The notes beneath the pieces are model-generated. The model made no database searches and was not told where the DNA came from. It saw only the letters and a list, made by a program, of their open reading frames with translations. A program made the translations under genes and the position numbers. From Anaerolineaceae bacterium UBA5224 (lineage in GTDB: Bacteria; Chloroflexota; Anaerolineae; Anaerolineales; Anaerolineaceae), in NCBI GenBank assembly GCA_002409365.1, contig DHUW01000078.1:4243-32147 (forward strand): a stretch of 27,905 nucleotides of DNA. The letters run 5' to 3'. Positions 6,910 through 14,943 of this stretch are shown piece after piece; the first letter of the stretch is position 1; every line of letters starts with the position of its first letter.

Positions 6910-8667
6910 TTAGCGTTTCATTTTCGGGTCGTAGGCATCGCGCAGACCATCACCAACAAAGTTGAAGCCCAGCACGGTCAAAAGAATCAGCATACCGGCA
7001 GGAATCCACATGAACCAGTAAGTCTCCATGATGAAGGCATCTGAAGATATGTTGATGATGCTGCCCCAGGATGCCAGTGGGTATTTGATACCAAGTCCCA
7101 GGAAACCCAGGGTTGCTTCTGTGATGATCAAACTGCCCAAACTGCCTGTCGCTGTCACGATCAGGATAGGCATGACATTTGGGATCAGGTGGCGGAAGAT
7201 CTTACGGCTGGTGCGTATACCAGTTGCTTCAGTTGCCACCATAAAGTCCTGTTCGCGCAGACTCAAAATCTGACCACGTACTACGCGGGCAATCCCCGTC
7301 CAACCCAATAAGCCCAGAATAGCCATCAGGATAAACATACGGTTGACTGGTGTAACTTCCAGGGTATCCATAACAGAACCAAAAATTAAAATCAAAGGCA
7401 TTGTAGGAATACTGTTGAACAAGTCAACAAAACGCATTAATGATGTATCGACCCAGCCACCGAAGTAACCGGAAATACCACCGATTATCACACCAATGAA
7501 CAGTTCGATGAATACCGCTACAAAACCGACCATCAAGGATACCCGACCACCAAACATCAGGCGGGTCATCACGTCCATACCATTGTTGTCAGTACCCAAT
7601 GGATGCCGCGCCGAAGGGAATTCGAACATGTTGATCAGCGTAGTGGTCGTTTCGCGTTTGATGTAATAGTTTGTATTCACACGATTGAGGTCGTAAACTG
7701 TGGCAACACCATCAGGAGCAACAAATTCAAACGATTTATCACGATTAATAATCGCATTTCTGGCTTTGGCTTTAAACTCAACAGACAGGAACTCATTTGT
7801 ATCCAGTGGATTCACAATGATGTTGGAAACTTCAGCAAAAGGTTCACCTTTATCGTCAAGAATGGTAGTCTGACCTTCCTGTTCCTTAATCTGAAAAACT
7901 CTTCCATCAAGTTCAAAAGAACTTTCGTTTTTCACAGCAGCTGTTTCGCTCAACCGACGAAATTCGTAGGAATTGATGAGACTTGTATCTCCAGGATTAT
8001 AGGCATCAAAAATTGAATAACTTGCAATCGCAACGTCAGTCTGAGTGGAGATGATAGTGTTTTTCAGCACCTTGGTCAGAATATAGGTAGTTCCATCAAA
8101 AACAAAGGATTTTTCTCCAGCTGTGTTTGCTTTTTCAAAAGCATCTGCGAACCCTAAAGCCAGTGTATTTCCGGGAAGGGGGTTGATGCGCCCTAATACG
8201 ACTTCGGCAAATTTTTGTAGCCTTACAATTCGGTAAAAATTCTCACCCTCTGCAATATAGGAGTATGAATTTTCTCCTGATTCAAAAGTGTGATTCCCTT
8301 TTCCCAAAGCAAACAGGAATCTGGCTTGTTCAGCGCCACTGAATTTTTCACCTTCTTTTACTGAATAACGCAACTCAGTATTGAAAATTGCACCGGCGAA
8401 GTCTTTGCTGATTGAAGATTCTTTATAAAACACTTCCGTTTGGGTGTATGGTGAAAGAAAGGGTCCCAGGAATGAAAACAGGAACATAAACACCAAAATG
8501 ACCAAACCAATCACAGCCAGTTTATTGCGGATAAAGCGCTTGAAAACCAGCATTCCAGGAGAGAGTGTTTTCACCCGACGGGCATCATCCAGAGCCATAT
8601 TCTGGTTTTGAGATGGTCGGTTTTGAACGGGTTCGTTCGTTATGTTAGTTGATTCTAATTCGCTCAT
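6910..8667 (-). CDS. OppC/DppC-type permease with a large extracytoplasmic insertion
   Basis: Membrane subunit of the peptide importer, 585 residues against about 280-300 for ordinary OppC. Membrane helix 1 is at ~50-70. Five more helices follow the family landmark HPLGTDNNGMDV (355-366), and the ATPase-contacting EAA loop is TEATGIRTSRKIFRHLIPN (~479-497). Between LSPYTQ (~71-76) and HPLGTD lies an insertion of about 265 residues without hydrophobic segments, in the loop expected to face outward. It aligns with the lipoprotein encoded at 3305-4192 and shows four related modules near 111-156, 172-217, 235-282 and 297-339. I chose the second ATG (8667) because AGGAG is six bases before it; the ATG at 8673 touches the SD. 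It begins shortly after the DppB stop. Confidence 0.93.
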   Translation of the reverse strand: MSELESTNITNEPVQNRPSQNQNMALDDARRVKTLSPGMLVFKRFIRNKLAVIGLVILVFMFLFSFLGPFLSPYTQTEVFYKESSISKDFAGAIFNTELRYSVKEGEKFSGAEQARFLFALGKGNHTFESGENSYSYIAEGENFYRIVRLQKFAEVVLGRINPLPGNTLALGFADAFEKANTAGEKSFVFDGTTYILTKVLKNTIISTQTDVAIASYSIFDAYNPGDTSLINSYEFRRLSETAAVKNESSFELDGRVFQIKEQEGQTTILDDKGEPFAEVSNIIVNPLDTNEFLSVEFKAKARNAIINRDKSFEFVAPDGVATVYDLNRVNTNYYIKRETTTTLINMFEFPSARHPLGTDNNGMDVMTRLMFGGRVSLMVGFVAVFIELFIGVIIGGISGYFGGWVDTSLMRFVDLFNSIPTMPLILIFGSVMDTLEVTPVNRMFILMAILGLLGWTGIARVVRGQILSLREQDFMVATEATGIRTSRKIFRHLIPNVMPILIVTATGSLGSLIITEATLGFLGLGIKYPLASWGSIINISSDAFIMETYWFMWIPAGMLILLTVLGFNFVGDGLRDAYDPKMKR

Positions 8668-8676
8668 CTCCATCTC

Positions 8677-9666
8677 CTAGTTGACCCGGATCCGGGGGTC
8701 TACAATTGCATAGAGGATGTCTGACAACAATATACTGACCTGGGTTAGCAAGATCAAAAATACCATATAGAACATAGCAAACGGAATGTCACCGCGAATA
8801 ATTGCCTGGTAAGAAATGTAACCAATACCAGGGATCTGATAGAGGGTTTCCGTGATCATCGCTCCTGTGAACATACCTGGCAAAATGCCGCTCAAAGATG
8901 TTACCAGGGGGATAAGCGTGTTTCGAAAAGCGTGCTTATTGATTACGACCTTCTCAGGCAAGCCTTTTGCACGGGCAGTCCGGATATAATCAGAATTAAG
9001 TACTTCCAACATGTTGGTACGTGTGTAACGCATCAATGAACCAACAGAAAGCATCATCAGCGTAACTACAGGCAGCACAAGATGATAAGCGATGTCCAAA
9101 ACTTGCTGGAAGTCAGTCATAGTCGTATGGAAACGACCAGTAAGACCGTAAAGATCAAACCACTGCAATTTGATCGCGAATACATACTTGAGAATCGTTG
9201 CAAGGAAAAAAGTTGGCAACGAAATGCCCATCAAGGCGAAGAGTGTGATCGCATAATCCGTGCGGCTATACTGCTTCCTTGCCGCCAGGATACCTAATGG
9301 TATTGCAATAAAAAACTGTACCAACGTGGTAATAACATTGAGGATCATAGAGACCCAAATGACCTCGGAAAATTTCTGGGTCACTGGAACAGCATAATGC
9401 CATGAATCGCCAAAGTCACCTTTAATCGCATTGCCCAGCCAGCCAAAAAAGCCTGGAATAATGCCTTTGTCCAGACCATATACCTGGTTCAACTCCGCCA
9501 ACCACTCCTGATAAGATTTTGTGCTGAGCGGGTTAGAAGCACGTTGTCGGGCAACTGATTCGACGTATGAAGTGGGCAAACTGCGAATAACTGTATAAGA
9601 TAGCATTGCTCCAAAAAAAGTGATAAAGAGACCTAATATCACTCTTCTGATAATAAAATTTCTCAT
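8677..9666 (-). CDS. oligopeptide/dipeptide ABC transporter permease, OppB/DppB type
   Basis: The second membrane subunit, 329 residues with about six hydrophobic helices, the first at ~10-28. The EAA loop that docks on the ATPase reads IRTARAKGLPEKVVINKHAF, followed by RNTLIPLVTSLSG and the family C-terminal YQIPGIGY. Length is normal and no insertion is seen, in contrast to its partner permease. GGGAG lies seven bases before the ATG. A 115-base gap with a stem-loop separates it from the binding-protein gene upstream. Confidence 0.94.
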   Translation of the reverse strand: MRNFIIRRVILGLFITFFGAMLSYTVIRSLPTSYVESVARQRASNPLSTKSYQEWLAELNQVYGLDKGIIPGFFGWLGNAIKGDFGDSWHYAVPVTQKFSEVIWVSMILNVITTLVQFFIAIPLGILAARKQYSRTDYAITLFALMGISLPTFFLATILKYVFAIKLQWFDLYGLTGRFHTTMTDFQQVLDIAYHLVLPVVTLMMLSVGSLMRYTRTNMLEVLNSDYIRTARAKGLPEKVVINKHAFRNTLIPLVTSLSGILPGMFTGAMITETLYQIPGIGYISYQAIIRGDIPFAMFYMVFLILLTQVSILLSDILYAIVDPRIRVN

Positions 9667-9723
9667 AAATGCTCCCTCTGTCTACTGAGTGGATACAGGA
9701 CAATTTCGGAATTGATAGACATA

Positions 9724-9751
9724 ATGGGCCCACCCATTTGGGTGGGCCCAT
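9724..9751 (-). terminator. intra-operon stem-loop after the binding-protein gene
   Basis: ATGGGCCCACCCA and TGGGTGGGCCCAT are a perfect 13-base inverted repeat with two bases between arms, so the top pairs must open. It is followed by a T-containing but imperfect run. Such hairpins after binding-protein genes often act as partial terminators or 3' stabilisers that raise the amount of binding protein relative to permeases. Confidence 0.7.
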
Positions 9752-9781
9752 CTGTTTCATTGTCCGTTATAGTTCACGGAT

Positions 9782-12325
9782 TTAGTTCATCTCAACCAAT
9801 TCAAGGTCGTTCATCCAACCCCAGAATGTAGTGATATCGGGAGTCAAGGTACCGATATTGACACGTTCGGTGCTGAAGATGATGACGTTCTTGCGCTGAT
9901 AGGTCGGAATTTCGACAGCCCAGTCAATGATGCGATCCAAAGCCTGTTTGTAAATGGCCTTGCGGAAAGCCTGGTCGTCGCTCAAGCGAGCTTCCATGAT
10001 GAAGTCGTCGAGTTCCTCGTCCTGGATGTGATAGTGGTTGGACTCTGAGGAGCCTTCCAGACCAACAATGTTGGAGCTGTGATAGACCTGGTACATATCA
10101 GGATCGATCGTGGAGCCCCAGGCTGCAGTCCAGAGTTCTTGTTCGCCGGAATCCAGGGCATCCCAAAGGATGTTGGCATCAGCGGGGTCGTTGATCTTGA
10201 GTTCCATACCAAGTTTGGCAAGGGAGTCGCGGGCACCAGTCAGGATTGCGAAAGCAGGATGGTCGCCAGTACCGCCACCAGGAACGATGATTTCGTAAGA
10301 AAGCTTCGCGCCTTCGGGGGCAGCAGTCAGCTTGCCATCAGCAACGGTGAAGCCAGCAGCTTCGAAGAAGCCAAGGGCAGCCTGTTCGGCAGCAGCATAT
10401 TTTTCTTCCTGGGTCATTTCGGCGGTGTAAATGGGGTTGCCTTCGACATCAACGGAGAATGCAATCTGGTAGCCTTCATCAGTCGGCTGGGGTGCAGCCC
10501 ATGAGGTGTTAGAAATTGGGTAGTTGATGACGGAAGCACCTTCGCCATAGTAGCTGTCAACAGCAACATCGCGGTAAACAGACAGGACGGTGGCAAGACC
10601 ACGGCGCAGGTTCTTGGAGGCATCGGAAGCGGGATCATCGCCAACTTTGACGGTGGCAGCATTGATACCAACATAACCATAACCAAGGTTGTCGACCAGG
10701 CTGGAGGTGATCACAGGACCGGTCATTTCGCCATTACCATTGGCGGTCATTACTTCTTCGAAACGAGTCTTGTTGTAGCTCATTTCGCCAGCGTCAGCAA
10801 CGCCAGAGGTCAAAGCGGTAACAACTTCAGCAGACTGGGTTTCGCGGAATTGGATTTCGCGAATCTTCGGGCAGCCGCGATAGTAATTTTCGTTGGCTTC
10901 GAAATAAACAACACGGTTGTTGTATTCGATGAATTTGTAAGCGCCGGCGCCCATGGGGGTGGCGGTCAGGCTTTCCTGTTTGGAAAGATCACCGAATTCA
11001 AAGCCGAATTTGTTGTTTTCGTAGTCATACAGGTCTTTTGAACCGTAATAGTGCAATGGAGTCACATTGAGGCCAAGGATGCTGTAAACAGCAGGTGCTT
11101 CATAACCATTGGTGGTAACTTCGACGGTGTAATCATCAATTTTCTTGATACCAGCGATGTTCGGAACACCACCTTCGCCCATGGATTCATCCTGGGGACC
11201 AAAGAGACCGATGAAAGCGGTCTTTACATTGGCAGTAATGTCAGTGCCAGCAGCAGATTCATAAGGGAATGCAGCGCGGTAGTCGTTCTCATAGGAGAAC
11301 ATGATCTCGTTGTAGTAATCTTCCACGGTTGGGAAGGTGGTAACGAGGTCATATGTTGCACCAGATGGAACGGTCAGAACGCCATCATCACCAAGGGTTC
11401 CGAAACCCCACATAACCATACCAAGTGCGACCTTGAGACCATCGCTCTCAGCAACTTCGGTGGGCTCTTTGCCAAGATATTCTTTGGCATAGGCATCGCG
11501 GTAGTTGGTGTCAACATAATCGACGATAGCCTGAGCTTCAACCAAACCAGCGGCTTTCAGTTCGCCCCAGACATAGTCCTGCTGTTCAGCAGTCCATGCA
11601 TCGGTGTCAGCATGTTCGTGATCCATGCCAGCAGCGTAGATTTCCTCGAACATTGCATCGTACTTGTCATAGACTTCACTGGTGGTCTGGGTCTGATAGT
11701 CTTTCAAACCAACGATCGGGTAGGAAGCCAGAGAAGTGGAGCCAACATAGGAGGGATCCAGGAAAGTGTAGTAGGTGAAGATGATGTCATCAGCAGTCAC
11801 AGGTTCGCCGTCGGAGAATTTCATTCCAACACGCAGGCGAGCGGTGTACTTGGTGGTGTCAGTAGCTTCATCATAATCAACAGCGATATCAGCGGGGCCT
11901 TTGTAGAGATAGTCAACGCCGTTGTAGTTGTGGGTTTCACCTTCGATTGCATTGTAGACGATACCGCCAACGCGGTCGGTGGTCATAATCCTGATCTGGG
12001 TCATTCTAGCAACGTCAACGTCATAGCCAGTGTCTGCAAAGAATGGGCTGAACTTCTGGGAGAAGTCCTGATATGCAACCACTAATGGGGTATCAATTGT
12101 CGGGGCGGTGGGCAGATTCTCACCGAAAGGCTGTTCTTCGAAAACAGGTGCAGCTTCGGTAGGTACCTCAGTCGGTGCCTCAGTGGGCGCCTCAGTTGGG
12201 GCTTCTGTTACTACGGGAGGTTCCGTCACCACCGGAGCTTCGGTGGGAGTGCCGCAAGCGGCGAGTGCTACGCCAAACATGACGAGCACAATCAAGATGG
12301 AAAGATTACGTGCAAATTTACTCAT
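9782..12325 (-). CDS. oligopeptide-binding lipoprotein (SBP family 5), enlarged
   Basis: Extracytoplasmic substrate-binding subunit that hands peptides, or a related ligand, to the permeases. The signal peptide ends in LAAC (Cys24 lipidated). Residues 27-60 are a Thr/Pro/Glu/Ala-rich spacer. Family 5 landmarks include LRVGMKFSDGEPVTADDIIFTYYTFLD (~164-190) and GAGAYKFIEYNNRVVYFEANENYY in the middle. At 847 residues it is much longer than the usual 500-650; residues ~207-390 look like extra material between two family blocks. A consensus promoter lies 34 bases upstream and AGGAG just before the ATG. It is the first gene of the operon. Confidence 0.93.
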   Translation of the reverse strand: MSKFARNLSILIVLVMFGVALAACGTPTEAPVVTEPPVVTEAPTEAPTEAPTEVPTEAAPVFEEQPFGENLPTAPTIDTPLVVAYQDFSQKFSPFFADTGYDVDVARMTQIRIMTTDRVGGIVYNAIEGETHNYNGVDYLYKGPADIAVDYDEATDTTKYTARLRVGMKFSDGEPVTADDIIFTYYTFLDPSYVGSTSLASYPIVGLKDYQTQTTSEVYDKYDAMFEEIYAAGMDHEHADTDAWTAEQQDYVWGELKAAGLVEAQAIVDYVDTNYRDAYAKEYLGKEPTEVAESDGLKVALGMVMWGFGTLGDDGVLTVPSGATYDLVTTFPTVEDYYNEIMFSYENDYRAAFPYESAAGTDITANVKTAFIGLFGPQDESMGEGGVPNIAGIKKIDDYTVEVTTNGYEAPAVYSILGLNVTPLHYYGSKDLYDYENNKFGFEFGDLSKQESLTATPMGAGAYKFIEYNNRVVYFEANENYYRGCPKIREIQFRETQSAEVVTALTSGVADAGEMSYNKTRFEEVMTANGNGEMTGPVITSSLVDNLGYGYVGINAATVKVGDDPASDASKNLRRGLATVLSVYRDVAVDSYYGEGASVINYPISNTSWAAPQPTDEGYQIAFSVDVEGNPIYTAEMTQEEKYAAAEQAALGFFEAAGFTVADGKLTAAPEGAKLSYEIIVPGGGTGDHPAFAILTGARDSLAKLGMELKINDPADANILWDALDSGEQELWTAAWGSTIDPDMYQVYHSSNIVGLEGSSESNHYHIQDEELDDFIMEARLSDDQAFRKAIYKQALDRIIDWAVEIPTYQRKNVIIFSTERVNIGTLTPDITTFWGWMNDLELVEMN
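12146..12247 (-). repeat. short in-frame repeat encoding the (PTEA)n linker
   Basis: Imperfect 12-base units encode repeated P-T-E-A/V blocks at residues ~27-60 of the binding lipoprotein, directly after the lipid cysteine. It is a low-complexity spacer that likely lifts the binding domain off the membrane; unit number may vary between strains. Confidence 0.7.
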
Positions 12326-12358
12326 TATTCTCCTATTTCTCCTTCTAAGATTTGGCTC

Positions 12359-12387
12359 ATTATAAATTAATAAGAAATTAGTGTCAA
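12359..12387 (-). promoter_or_regulatory. consensus promoter of the oligopeptide transporter operon
   Basis: TTGACA (12387-12382) and TATAAT (12364-12359) on the minus strand are both perfect and exactly 17 bases apart. The binding-protein ATG lies 33 bases beyond, behind two AGGAG-like sites. Such a strong promoter fits an abundant binding protein. Confidence 0.92.
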
Positions 12388-12418
12388 CAGAAGCCTGGAT
12401 CGCTAAGTTCTTACTAAA

Positions 12419-12979
12419 TTATTGACTAAGGGATAGTGTTTCATCCTTTTCGATTTCTATACTGGCCGCTTTTCTGTAGATGAACCACATACTCAGCAGA
12501 GCCGTGAATAATACCAAGACAGAATAAATTGATTGTTGTCGAGCCTGATCAGTAGCGAAGAAAACCAGGTATACCAACAATCCCACAATTCCGACTGCCA
12601 TAAAGACCATGTACAGGCGGCTCATATTGATCACTCTTTTATAAGACAAACCGATTTCTTCATTACGGTATGGTCTTTTTTGTCCTGGTATCCTCAAAAT
12701 TCCTTCTCCCAGGAACAATAAGGGGAAAAATGCCCCCGTATAAGGCAGGGCTGTGTACAACTGGTTTAGACCGGGGTTACTGATCAAACCAGCTACAATA
12801 TGCAAACCCAAGGCAGCTACAAACAAGAAGATAACCTGCCACTTGAATTTTTTGATTTGAGATTCTTCGAGATTCAGGCAATAATAATCGCCATGGTAGA
12901 CTGCGGTCTTTTTTATCCGACCCCTGCTATCTTCAGTTTCAATCAGATCATAGTCTTGTATATATTTTTTAGAAGCCAT
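12419..12979 (-). CDS. four-helix membrane protein of unknown function
   Basis: The 186 residues begin with a soluble stretch (1-45, charged, with YHGDYYCLNL) followed by hydrophobic segments near 48-66, 78-94, 120-142 and 148-167 and a short charged tail. I recognise no family. It lies 84 bases after the second binding lipoprotein and upstream of the main transporter operon, whose promoter sits in the gap after its stop. It could be a transporter accessory, but there is no direct evidence. No SD is evident before the ATG. Confidence 0.75.
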   Translation of the reverse strand: MASKKYIQDYDLIETEDSRGRIKKTAVYHGDYYCLNLEESQIKKFKWQVIFLFVAALGLHIVAGLISNPGLNQLYTALPYTGAFFPLLFLGEGILRIPGQKRPYRNEEIGLSYKRVINMSRLYMVFMAVGIVGLLVYLVFFATDQARQQSIYSVLVLFTALLSMWFIYRKAASIEIEKDETLSLSQ

Positions 12980-12995
12980 AGCATTTAGTCACTTA

Positions 12996-13004
12996 ATTGT
13001 ATCA
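12996..13004 (-). promoter_or_regulatory. possible extended -10 element of the 186-aa gene
   Basis: TGATACAAT on the minus strand is a TGn-TACAAT extended -10 box 16 bases before the ATG. No -35 box is recognisable at 16-18 bases. The transcript leader would be only about ten bases. Confidence 0.35.
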
Positions 13005-13062
13005 GACCTTTATCAAATCCTCGGACCACTTTTTTTAAACTTGTCAAGTCTTTTTTACATTA

Positions 13063-14943
13063 TTACTGTGCCGGTGTAAATTTCCACAGATCACTGAATA
13101 ATGCATCTTCAGGCGTGTTGACCCGCTTCGAGGCTGTCCATAATCGGTAATGCGGCATCAGGGGAATCGCCGGCAGGTACTCAGTCATCAATGCGGCATC
13201 ATCCAGTGTGCCATAAGCAGACATCCTTGTCGAAGTCTGCCAGCAGTCTTCATCAAATGTTCCATTGCTAAACCCAGCAATATTGGTTCCCACCCAACTG
13301 TTCATAGAAGAAGGAATCTGATCGCTGGTGTACAACTGGCAAAAATTCATATTTTCAGGTTGCCAGGAAATTAAGGCCAAATCAAAATTGCGTCCAAACA
13401 AGGGACCATCTGGTCCAGGGCGGTAAAGCTCATTTAGTGGCAATGAAATATTTACTACCTGTACATCGCATTTTCCCAGTCGGTCTATTATCGCCTCAGC
13501 GATTCGTTTATCCAACTGGCTTTCTCCTGTCATCAGGTATAAACTAAGCGGGGTTCCATCGAGCACATTCGGTACTCCTTGAGCTATGCGCAAATTCCCC
13601 TCGGATCCACTTATGCGCACCCATCCAATCTCTTCAAGCAAAACTTTTGGATCAATGGTTTCTGAAGTCTGGTTTTCAACCGCTGGGATCAAAGCTTCTG
13701 GTAAATGCTCTGCTAAATAATCGTTTACCAGGCTATCAGCGTCGATGCAGGCTGCCAGTGTTTTCCTGGTATCAAGGTTGCTGAAAATATCCTGCCGCCC
13801 ACTCATCCAGGCATTGTATGTACCGTCGTCATAAAGTGCAGGCGCGATCCCAAACACAAGTTGTTGAACTGGCTCCCAGTCTTCAACAATCAACCCGTTT
13901 TGGGCGATCAACGAATCCAATTGGCTTTTTTCCATCCCCTCCAGTTGATAGGTTTTATCCAGCAGATCACATTGTCCATTTTCAAGCTTCTGCAGGGCAA
14001 TGTCCAGGTTCGGTTCGATATGGAAAATCACTTGATCATAAGCGGGTATTCCCTGCCCAGCCAGCATGAAGTTGGGGTTCTTTTTTAAAAGAATTTGGCT
14101 GCCGGCATCCCAGCTCACCAGCCGATATGCCCCCCAACCCAGCGGAGTGCGGTTAGTCAGGTCAGAAGTGAGCAGCTCAGTCTCGGATAATTCACTCAAT
14201 TGATGAGAAGGTAATGGCTGCCATAAGATATCTTCAAGATTGCGCGGCACAAAACCCGGGATACCAGTCCAGATAAGTGTCTGTTCATCAGCGGCGACCA
14301 GGCTGTCAGTGCGTTCAAGTGCCCACTGGTAGTGTCCTGATCCGCTGTGTTCTGCCAGGTGGTAGGAAAAAATAAAATCTTCTGCCACCAACGCCTCACC
14401 ATCAGACCATTTCAGGTCGGGTTGGAGTTTGAATGTGACTGTGAATTGGTTCATCAGATATTCTTCATCAAAGTTCCAGGTGATCGGGCTATCTGCGGAA
14501 TCATTGGCAGCAGGTTCGATTTGTGTGCCTTCAGCCAGGTAGACAACCTTTCCGGTTGCATCGACAACCGGCTGCCCGACCTTCACCGGTAGCGCATGGA
14601 TCAAAACTCCCCCATTTTCCTCGGATGGAATGCTCTCAAAAAAAAGGCTCTGATTTGTTTCTGTATCAATTTCGAGCAAGTTGATATATAAAGCTGAGAA
14701 AACGCTTTGCTTGGCTCTGCTTTCATTCCCATCATAACGATACAGACCAGCAGGTTCTTCCGCCATACAAACATGCAACACTGATGGCGGTGTTTCAGTA
14801 GAGATTTGGGTAGGTGCCGAAATTGCGGTCTGGTCTGTCGTTACCTGTGAGGGTATCGGGCTGAGCTGGGGTTGATCGTTACCGCAAGCTGCCAATAGCA
14901 AGCTTAACGTCAACACAACCAGCGGCAGTTTGATTCGTTTCAT
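13063..14943 (-). CDS. second oligopeptide-binding-like lipoprotein (SBP family 5)
   Basis: The 626-residue protein has a signal peptide ending LLAAC (Cys20), a short Thr/Pro/Ser-rich spacer, and family 5 landmarks such as FKLQPDLKWSDGEALVAEDFIFSYHL (~171-196) and LGWGAYRLVSWDAGSQILLKKNPNF. It is divergent from, and shorter than, the 847-aa binding protein. Its ATG overlaps the rsgA stop (ATGA), so it is translationally coupled to a ribosome-assembly GTPase and has no permease genes of its own in the cluster. It may feed the transporter downstream or have become a solo lipoprotein; sequence alone cannot decide. Confidence 0.88.
   Translation of the reverse strand: MKRIKLPLVVLTLSLLLAACGNDQPQLSPIPSQVTTDQTAISAPTQISTETPPSVLHVCMAEEPAGLYRYDGNESRAKQSVFSALYINLLEIDTETNQSLFFESIPSEENGGVLIHALPVKVGQPVVDATGKVVYLAEGTQIEPAANDSADSPITWNFDEEYLMNQFTVTFKLQPDLKWSDGEALVAEDFIFSYHLAEHSGSGHYQWALERTDSLVAADEQTLIWTGIPGFVPRNLEDILWQPLPSHQLSELSETELLTSDLTNRTPLGWGAYRLVSWDAGSQILLKKNPNFMLAGQGIPAYDQVIFHIEPNLDIALQKLENGQCDLLDKTYQLEGMEKSQLDSLIAQNGLIVEDWEPVQQLVFGIAPALYDDGTYNAWMSGRQDIFSNLDTRKTLAACIDADSLVNDYLAEHLPEALIPAVENQTSETIDPKVLLEEIGWVRISGSEGNLRIAQGVPNVLDGTPLSLYLMTGESQLDKRIAEAIIDRLGKCDVQVVNISLPLNELYRPGPDGPLFGRNFDLALISWQPENMNFCQLYTSDQIPSSMNSWVGTNIAGFSNGTFDEDCWQTSTRMSAYGTLDDAALMTEYLPAIPLMPHYRLWTASKRVNTPEDALFSDLWKFTPAQ

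Noticed and set aside
11051..12085. Long plus-strand open frame (344 codons)
   Set aside because: It is the reverse shadow of the binding-protein gene; the minus-strand product has a clear family match, signal peptide and promoter.
12146..12247. CRISPR-like or mobile repeat
   Set aside because: The 12-base units are in frame and encode the Pro/Thr/Glu/Ala linker of a lipoprotein.
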